DNA of 11,525 nt from Anaerolineae bacterium. GTDB taxonomy: Bacteria > Chloroflexota > Anaerolineae > J102. A program made the position numbers and the translations under genes. The stretch covers positions 1-11,525 of the forward strand of contig WGCR01000468.1 of assembly GCA_015493675.1 (NCBI GenBank), read 5' to 3'. Below the pieces are notes generated by a model. That model was given only the letters and a program-made list of their open reading frames with translations, was not told the DNA's origin and did no database searches. Below, piece after piece: positions 6,675 to 11,525 of this stretch. Every line of letters begins with the position of its first letter. Within the stretch, counting starts at the first letter, position 1.

Positions 6675-6729
6675 GCGCTTCGCGGCGCTCTCTCGCCAAA
6701 GAGTCTTATGCCCCTGCGCCGCGAAGCGC
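6675..6729. repeat. 14-bp perfect inverted repeat in divergent promoter region
   Basis: GCGCTTCGCGGCGC (6675-6688) and GCGCCGCGAAGCGC (6716-6729) are exact reverse complements around a 27-nt spacer. The spacer contains a smaller CTCT/AGAG hairpin. Each arm starts and ends with the palindrome GCGC, repeating the nested-palindrome design seen after ppdK. It could be an operator, a transcript hairpin acting as a terminator or attenuator without a T run, or another mobile intergenic repeat. Confidence 0.75.
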
Positions 6730-6794
6730 CCGGAAGATAACTACACGCTGTCACCCAAAAACGGCGCTCTCGCCTCGCCGCCAAACATCGGGTT

Positions 6795-6823
6795 TTCAAC
6801 GTCTCTGAGGATCATGGTACTAT
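6795..6823 (+). promoter_or_regulatory. Candidate promoter of the XRE/NB-ARC/WD40 gene
   Basis: TTCAAC (6795-6800) and TACTAT (6818-6823) are spaced by 17 bases and lie 63 bases before the ATG at 6886. The -35 matches only half of the consensus, so this is tentative. Confidence 0.25.
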
Positions 6824-6885
6824 ATCGTGCATGAACATTGCGTGATTGTTGCGTAACGCTATGGGCTCTCATCGACGCCATTGCC

Positions 6886-9800
6886 ATGAAACCATTCTTC
6901 CCCCGTTTCCGGCTCAACATCAAAGAATTCGCCGCCGATTTGAGGTCGCACGTCTTCGAAAGTCAGGCGGCCGCGGCCCGGTATTTCGGCGTGCATCCCT
7001 CCACCATCTCTCGTTACGAACGCGAAACCGCTGGCGAGCGCATGGCCCCGCCAGCAGGCTATCTGGCCGAACTGGCGCGGTTGTTGACCGTTCGCAAAGC
7101 GGGAAATGGGACGGAAATCTGGTCGCTGCGTGATGGCTTGTTGCGCGAGATCAATGCAGCCTTTCGTTCAGCCTATCCGGAGCAGCGTCTTCTGCCACAT
7201 TGGCGGGCGTTGGAGACTCTGGCAGATGCATTCATGGGGCGCCAAACAGGCGGGACGCCCGATTCGCAACCTGTTGAAACCATTTCGCATCAGGATTGGG
7301 GCGATGCACCCTTGCAGGAGCTATTCTTCGGTCGCGAAGCGACCCTGGCCCGATTGCGACGCTACCTCATCCATGAGCCGCGGCGGCTGATTGGCTTGTG
7401 GGGGGCGGGAGGCGTAGGCAAGACAGCCCTCGCCGCCCGAGCCGTCCAATCAGCAGCAGATCAATTCGAATACGTCATTTGGCGCTCGTTGCGCAACGCG
7501 CCAACTCCCACCGAGTTGATGCAAAGATCTCTCTTGTTCCTGCAAGGCCAGCAGAACGCCCCCCAAGGCCAGGACGCTGAATCGTTGATGACGGCCTTGC
7601 TGACCTTTTTTCGCGAACATCGCGTGCTGCTGGTGTTGGATAATCTGGAAACGATTTTGCAGACAGGCGCGCCCGCAGGACACTGCCGGGAAGGCTATGA
7701 AGCCTATTGCGAGCTGATCCGGCGTCTGGGCGAAAGCCCCCATCAAAGTTGCGTCATCCTCACCAGTCGCGAACGCCCGGGCATGTTTGCCCGCTGGCGA
7801 GCCTCCTCCTCCGTGGCGTCCATCCAGCTCGAAGGACTGAGCCTGGATGCCAGCAAACGCTATCTGGCCGAGTTGGACGTCGGACAGATAGATGACGCCT
7901 GGATTTCTCTTATCCGTCAGTATGGCGGAAACCCCCTGATGCTGGCCCTGAGCGTCGAAATCGTGCAGCAAGTTTTTGGCGGTGATGTCTCGACTTTCTT
8001 GCGCAGCGAACAATTGACAGTGGGAGACATCTGGGCGCTGCTGGATGAGCAGGTCAAGCGGCTTTCCGCTCTGGAATGGGAGATCATGGCCTGGCTGGCC
8101 ATCGAGCGGGAGCCTGCGTCGATTTCCGTTTTAATGGACGATATTCTCGATGATTTTTCCAGCGGCGATGTGCTCTCCGCCCTCACCTATCTGCGACGTC
8201 GCAACCTGGTCCAATCCACGGGCGAGGGGTTCTCCTTGCAGAACGTGATCATGGAGTATGTCACCGCCCGACTGCTGCAAATCATGATCGAAAGCATCCG
8301 CAGTGGCGATGTGGGCGGTCTGGATCGTTTTGCCCTGATGAAAGCGTCGGCGCTGGAATATGTGCGCATCCATCAACTGCACATCTTCATCGACCCCCTG
8401 CTGAAATTCCTGATGGTTGTTTATGGCGATCGGGATGCGGTGAGCGCCCGCTTGTTGGCGCTAAAAGAAACGCTCCAACACACAGAGCCCCATCTGTCCG
8501 GTTATGCAGGCGGCAATCTCGCCAACCTGCTGGCCCGATTGAACAGCGATCTGGATCATGCAGACCTCTCGGGTCTCACCTTGCGACAGGCGCATTTTCG
8601 GGGAGTGGGAATGCGCAACGCTTCTTTGCGGGGAACGCATTTGCTGAATGCCACCTTCTCGGATGTGTTCAGCACTGTCTATGGCCTTGCCTTCAGCCCC
8701 GATGGACGGTATCTGGCAGCGGGCATGGATAGCAATGAAATCAGGCTCTGGCGGATGCCCGAAGGCGTCCAGGAGCAAATTCTGGTCGGGCATGAAGACA
8801 CTGTGCGGGTGGTGGCGTTTAGCCCGGATGGGCGGTTGCTGGCCAGTTGCAGCGATGATCAAAGCATTCGCCTGTGGGAGCTTGCTACGGGGCGATGTCT
8901 GGTCACTTTGCGCGGGCATACGAATCGGGTGCGCTCTATGGCCTTTTCCCCTGACGGGCGCTATCTCTGGAGCACGGGCGACGATGGCAGCGTGCGGCAA
9001 TGGGATGTCACCCGCAAGAAGGCGGTGCGCGTGCGAGGCCGACACCCCTCCTGCGTCTGGTCTCTGGCTGTTAGCGCCGATGGCAAGTGGGTGGCCACGG
9101 GCGGATGTGATGAAGTCATCCGCTTGTGGCCAGCCGGGGGAGATGCGCCTCCCCGAAGCATCCCCACGCCCGGCTACACCATCTGGTCGCTGGCATTTCA
9201 TCCCCACCGCCCTCTCCTGGCCAGCGGACTGGACCCGGAAGGCCTGAGGATATGGGATTTGCGCACACTGCAAGAAGTCCAGCGTCTTTTCGGGCCACGC
9301 GGTATTGTCTGGTCTCTGGCTTTTAGTCCTGATGGCGACTTTTTGGCCTCAGTCCATGACGATCGCACGGTTCGCGTTTGGTCTGTGGCCGACTGGCGGA
9401 TACACCGTACGATGCTGGGCCACGCCTCCTCCCTGCGTTCGGTCGCCTTCAGTCCCAGCGCCCGCACGCTGGCCAGCGGCGGCATAGATCGTACGATTCG
9501 GATTTGGGATCGGGCCAGCGGCGACCCCCTGCGCGTTTTCTCCAGCGATTACGGCTCCATCACCTCCCTGGCATTTGATGCGTCGGGACGACACATCGTG
9601 ACCGGCAGCAAAGACAGGCTGTTGCGCATCTGGGACGCCGACGCGGGAAAGCTCCTGCATCGCCTCGGAGGGCACGCCGACATCATCAATGCAGTGGCGG
9701 TTTCTCACAACAAGTTCCTCATCGCCAGCGGCGGCGAGGATGGTTTGCTCCTCTTGTGGGATGGTCTGACCGGTCGATTGCTTCGCAAAATAGCGTTGGG

Positions 9801-10554
9801 CGCGTCGGTGTTGTCCGTCGCCTTTAGCCATGATGATCGATGGCTGGCCGCCGGAGACGCTGATCATCTGGTGCGTGTGTGGGATCAAGCCACGGGCGAG
9901 CTGCTGGCGCAGTTGGAAGGACACACATCATGGGTGCAGGGCCTGGCATTTTTGCCCGATGGCCGCCTCGTCAGCGGCGGCGATGACGCCATGATTTACA
10001 TTTGGGATGTGCACGCGGGACGCCGTCTGGCAACCCTTGCCGGCCACGAAAGCTGGATTATGTCGCTGGCGGTCAGCCCCGATGGGCGCCGATTGGTCAG
10101 TGGCGGCGATGATGAGAAGATTCTGATCTGGGATATCGAAACCGCCCAGGTGCTGCACGCCATGACCGGCCACGCGACCATTGTTTGGGATGTGGCCTGG
10201 GCGCCTGATGGGAAGCAGGTGGGCAGCGTCAGTGCGGATATGCGCGCCGCCTTGTGGGACGCAGAAACGGGCCGCCTGCTACACTGGCTGGATGCCCGCG
10301 ATTACCGGCTTACCAGCATCGATTTCGATCCGCGCGGGCGTCGTCTCGCCATCGCCGGAGAAGAAGAGACGATTCGACTATGGGATACGCAAAGCGCGCG
10401 GCTGCTGAGCGTTATGGGGCCCGACCGGCTGTACGAAGGCCTCGACATCACCTCTGCCAGGGGACTGCCCCCTGCCCAGCGGACATCGCTGCTTGCGCTG
10501 GGAGCGGTGGAGAAGGAAACAGCGTCTCATCCTACGTCACTATCTTCCACATAA
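6886..10554 (+). CDS. STAND-class NTPase: XRE-like HTH, NB-ARC ATPase and 14 WD40 repeats
   Basis: A 1222-residue protein from the ATG at 6886; an in-frame TTG at 6838 would add 16 residues that look unrelated to the domain, and no strong ribosome site decides between them. Residues about 8-70 contain a helix-turn-helix (SQAAAARYFGVHPSTISRYERE). Residues about 140-340 form an NB-ARC-type ATPase with Walker A GAGGVGKT (Lys179), Walker B VLLVLDNLE (Asp252), the LTSRERPG sensor segment (Arg295) and GGNPLML, the GLPL-equivalent motif. A winged-helix-like region (about 385-465) and a pentapeptide-like linker (ADLSGLTLRQAHFRGVGMRN) follow. WD40 repeats run from about residue 597 to 1175 (bases 8674-10410). 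I count 14 units of ~42 residues, typically AFSPDGR...LASG..D..IRLWD, which fits two seven-bladed propellers. The tail LYEGLDITSARGL...LLALGAVE is one I associate with Chloroflexota members of this family. Such STAND proteins act as ligand-triggered oligomerising switches in regulation or defence; no separate effector domain is visible beyond the HTH. Confidence 0.93.
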   Translation: MKPFFPRFRLNIKEFAADLRSHVFESQAAAARYFGVHPSTISRYERETAGERMAPPAGYLAELARLLTVRKAGNGTEIWSLRDGLLREINAAFRSAYPEQRLLPHWRALETLADAFMGRQTGGTPDSQPVETISHQDWGDAPLQELFFGREATLARLRRYLIHEPRRLIGLWGAGGVGKTALAARAVQSAADQFEYVIWRSLRNAPTPTELMQRSLLFLQGQQNAPQGQDAESLMTALLTFFREHRVLLVLDNLETILQTGAPAGHCREGYEAYCELIRRLGESPHQSCVILTSRERPGMFARWRASSSVASIQLEGLSLDASKRYLAELDVGQIDDAWISLIRQYGGNPLMLALSVEIVQQVFGGDVSTFLRSEQLTVGDIWALLDEQVKRLSALEWEIMAWLAIEREPASISVLMDDILDDFSSGDVLSALTYLRRRNLVQSTGEGFSLQNVIMEYVTARLLQIMIESIRSGDVGGLDRFALMKASALEYVRIHQLHIFIDPLLKFLMVVYGDRDAVSARLLALKETLQHTEPHLSGYAGGNLANLLARLNSDLDHADLSGLTLRQAHFRGVGMRNASLRGTHLLNATFSDVFSTVYGLAFSPDGRYLAAGMDSNEIRLWRMPEGVQEQILVGHEDTVRVVAFSPDGRLLASCSDDQSIRLWELATGRCLVTLRGHTNRVRSMAFSPDGRYLWSTGDDGSVRQWDVTRKKAVRVRGRHPSCVWSLAVSADGKWVATGGCDEVIRLWPAGGDAPPRSIPTPGYTIWSLAFHPHRPLLASGLDPEGLRIWDLRTLQEVQRLFGPRGIVWSLAFSPDGDFLASVHDDRTVRVWSVADWRIHRTMLGHASSLRSVAFSPSARTLASGGIDRTIRIWDRASGDPLRVFSSDYGSITSLAFDASGRHIVTGSKDRLLRIWDADAGKLLHRLGGHADIINAVAVSHNKFLIASGGEDGLLLLWDGLTGRLLRKIALGASVLSVAFSHDDRWLAAGDADHLVRVWDQATGELLAQLEGHTSWVQGLAFLPDGRLVSGGDDAMIYIWDVHAGRRLATLAGHESWIMSLAVSPDGRRLVSGGDDEKILIWDIETAQVLHAMTGHATIVWDVAWAPDGKQVGSVSADMRAALWDAETGRLLHWLDARDYRLTSIDFDPRGRRLAIAGEEETIRLWDTQSARLLSVMGPDRLYEGLDITSARGLPPAQRTSLLALGAVEKETASHPTSLSST

Positions 10555-10564
10555 CCTCCTCGTC

Positions 10565-10599
10565 CGCCTGGTGTGCGTTTGCGCATCGGGCGTTTTTTT
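10565..10599 (+). terminator. Intrinsic terminator after the NTPase gene (copy 2 of the shared module)
   Basis: CGCCTGGT-(GT)-GCG pairs around TTTG with CGCATCGGGCG and is followed by seven T residues (10593-10599). It starts 10 nt after the NTPase stop codon on the same strand. It is almost identical to 1720-1754, and the two sequence differences within the stem preserve pairing, which supports a functional terminator. Confidence 0.75.
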
Positions 10600-10608
10600 G
10601 CGCTTGGC

Positions 10609-10710
10609 GACCTCCGGGAGGTGGGGGATCGCCTTCTGCTTGCTTGCCAGCGGCTTGTCGCACCGAAGCATTGGCTTCTATCGCCGCGTTCGCACCCACC
10701 TCCCGGAGGC
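10609..10710 (-). repeat. Palindrome-bounded element (MITE/REPIN-like), copy 2, inverted
   Basis: The left end GACCTCCGGGAGGTGGGG (10609-10626) and right end CCCACCTCCCGGAGG (10695-10709) form the same inverted-repeat boundary as copy 1, with one decayed base at the right end. The interior matches the reverse complement of 1764-1866 over its full length with about 13 differences, including the identical 18-mer CGGCTTGTCGCACCGAAG (10651-10668). The closing GCCAG/TTGGC of the internal hairpin (10646-10675) is kept through a wobble pair. It fills the gap between the convergent NTPase and membrane-protein genes, ending 2 nt before the latter's stop codon. Confidence 0.82.
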
Positions 10711-10712
10711 GT

Positions 10713-11423
10713 TTAGCGATCCAGCGAGGCGATAAACGCGTCGTCCAGTTGGGCAATGTGCTCCATGATCATGCGGTGGATGAAGATCCAGCCGCCGCCC
10801 ACCCGGCGCAGGAGGATGCGCTGGGCCGCGTAGTCGAGGAAAGCAACATAGCGCCACGGCGCGGGTGTGTGCTTGTAGCGCCACAAAGTGAAACGTAACG
10901 CCCAATGTTTGATGAAGACATCTCCGCCATACTCCAGCCCACCAATCAGCTCTAAAATCATCCCGGCAAGTATCCCGGCAAGCAGCCAGCCACTCAGCCA
11001 GCCACTCAGTTCGCCATTCAACCAGCCGAGCACCCCTCCAAACAGTCCTCCAAGCAGCCCTCCAAGTGCTCCTCCAAGCAGCCCGCCAATCAGCCAATTT
11101 CTCCCTGACTGCCAGATAGGACGATTAGGCGTCGAAGATGTGCTGATGCTTATTACGGGTTTTAGATTTTCCATCAATACAAGATATCCGATAATCAGCA
11201 CAGTAATCGGCGTGAGAATCAGCCCGCCAAACAGTCCTAAAAACAGCCCAACACTCATGCCCCCAATCATCCCTTTAATCAGACCTTCAGTTAGTCCGTC
11301 AAGAAGTCCCAAGATCAACCCCAAGATCAGCCCTAAAATTAGCCCGCGAAGCAGCCCGCCAATTAATAATTCAATTATATTCTTGGCCAATGTTTTCCAG
11401 CGGATATCGAAATTCCATTGCAA
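10713..11423 (-). CDS. Gly/Leu-rich membrane protein resembling the C-terminus of NACHT-type NTPases (possibly 5'-truncated)
   Basis: A 236-codon frame opening with TTG. Residues about 17-82 and 110-164 are dense hydrophobic Gly-Leu blocks (GLILGLILGL, GGLLGGALGGLLGGLFGG), long enough for several glycine-zipper membrane spans, separated by a polar segment with PNRPIWQSGRNWLIGG. The soluble tail (165-236) reads GGDVFIKHWALRF, then AFLDYAAQRILLRRVGGGWIFIHRMIMEHIA. From memory, this layout closes large NACHT-domain STAND NTPases in Chloroflexota and cyanobacteria, where it is preceded by the NTPase. Here the frame is closed by a stop at 11469-11471 and only about 100 low-complexity bases remain upstream, so no NTPase is present. 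It is either an orphan membrane module or a decayed remnant. The start is uncertain: TTG has no good ribosome site. The stop TAA abuts the palindromic element. Confidence 0.65.
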   Translation of the reverse strand: MQWNFDIRWKTLAKNIIELLIGGLLRGLILGLILGLILGLLDGLTEGLIKGMIGGMSVGLFLGLFGGLILTPITVLIIGYLVLMENLKPVISISTSSTPNRPIWQSGRNWLIGGLLGGALGGLLGGLFGGVLGWLNGELSGWLSGWLLAGILAGMILELIGGLEYGGDVFIKHWALRFTLWRYKHTPAPWRYVAFLDYAAQRILLRRVGGGWIFIHRMIMEHIAQLDDAFIASLDR

Positions 11424-11446
11424 TCCAACAACAGGGATAATTGTAC

Positions 11447-11475
11447 ATCTTAACCTATATTTCGCACATTAACAA
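11447..11475 (-). promoter_or_regulatory. Candidate promoter for the Gly/Leu-rich membrane protein gene
   Basis: On the minus strand TTGTTA (11475-11470) and TAAGAT (11452-11447) are separated by 17 bases and lie just upstream of the TTG start; each matches four of six consensus positions. If real, it supports independent expression of the orphan module. Confidence 0.3.
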
Positions 11476-11495
11476 GCCGAATAAAGAGACATAAC

Positions 11496-11525
11496 GAGGG
11501 GGGGGGTGAAGGCGAGGAGGGGGGG
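11496..11525 (+). repeat. G-rich low-complexity tract at the window edge
   Basis: A run of nine G (11498-11506), short GG pairs and a closing run of seven G reach the window end. On the sense strand of the membrane-protein gene this is a C-rich leader, like the C-rich leader before the gene at 2085. It could permit a G-quadruplex on the plus strand. Confidence 0.6.

Larger units (their letters stand above)
6566..6885. other. Divergent intergenic regulatory region
   Basis: This 320-base gap separates the minus-strand secreted-protein operon from the plus-strand NTPase gene. It holds the ribosome site of the former, a 14-bp inverted repeat (6675-6729), a direct repeat of CGGCGCTCTC (6683-6692 and 6762-6771), and a candidate promoter for the NTPase gene. 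No gene is supported inside: a 63-codon plus-strand frame starting at 6643 runs through the repeats and lacks a ribosome site. Confidence 0.6.

Noticed and set aside
8461..9273. 270-codon minus-strand frame within the WD40 gene, plus similar antisense frames at 7450-8013 and 9349-9924
   Set aside because: They are shadows caused by high GC at third positions and by the WD40 repeat periodicity; the plus strand encodes unambiguous NB-ARC and WD40 motifs over the same bases.
8674..10410. Regular ~126-bp periodicity that might suggest a tandem DNA repeat or CRISPR-like array
   Set aside because: The period corresponds to 42-residue WD40 units in one open frame with diverged DNA and no constant repeats with unique spacers.
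10254..10898. 214-codon plus-strand frame spanning the NTPase 3' end, the palindromic element and the membrane-protein 3' end
   Set aside because: It crosses a terminator and a repeat, and its similarity to the frame at 1421-1831 on the minus strand arises only because both traverse the two copies of the element.

Overview
The window looks like a chromosomal segment of a Chloroflexota bacterium, probably of the Anaerolineae/Caldilineae type. This is inference from gene content: a high-GC pyruvate phosphate dikinase, a giant XRE / NB-ARC / WD40 protein with a C-terminal tail I associate with that phylum, a secreted protein ending in a 'YLPL' tail, a Gly/Leu-rich membrane protein resembling the C-terminus of NACHT-type NTPases, and short nested-palindrome intergenic repeats. 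No rRNA, tRNA, CRISPR array, transposase or integrase gene was seen.

Layout. Bases 1-1668 (+) hold the C-terminal two thirds of pyruvate phosphate dikinase, cut by the window edge. Bases 1669-2084 are non-coding: a 33-nt nested palindrome, an intrinsic terminator with a T7 run, a 103-bp palindrome-bounded element, then a nearly G-free C/T-rich leader. Bases 2085-2861 (+) encode an acidic unknown protein with one four-cysteine cluster. It converges with a minus-strand pair: a secreted 975-residue protein (3638-6565) followed 12 nt later by a GNAT-fold acyltransferase with LuxI/FeeM-like residues (2963-3625). The secreted-protein gene is visibly lower in GC than its neighbours. A 320-nt divergent region (6566-6885) with a perfect 14-bp inverted repeat separates this pair from the plus-strand NTPase gene (6886-10554). 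That protein is an XRE-like helix-turn-helix, an NB-ARC ATPase, a winged-helix-like region and 14 WD40 repeats. Bases 10555-10712 carry a second terminator plus palindromic element. The convergent minus-strand gene 10713-11423 encodes the Gly/Leu-rich membrane protein.

How the parts may work together. The secreted protein and the acyltransferase look co-transcribed. The STAND-type NTPase carries a DNA-binding-like N-terminus and faces them across a shared regulatory region, so a ligand-gated regulator controlling a cell-surface/acyl-transfer operon is a testable idea, not a demonstrated one. The clearest novel structural signal is the pair of intergenic repeat modules. Both have the same terminator in the same orientation, but the ~103-bp element following it is inverted between the two copies, at about 87% identity with pairing-preserving changes in an internal hairpin.
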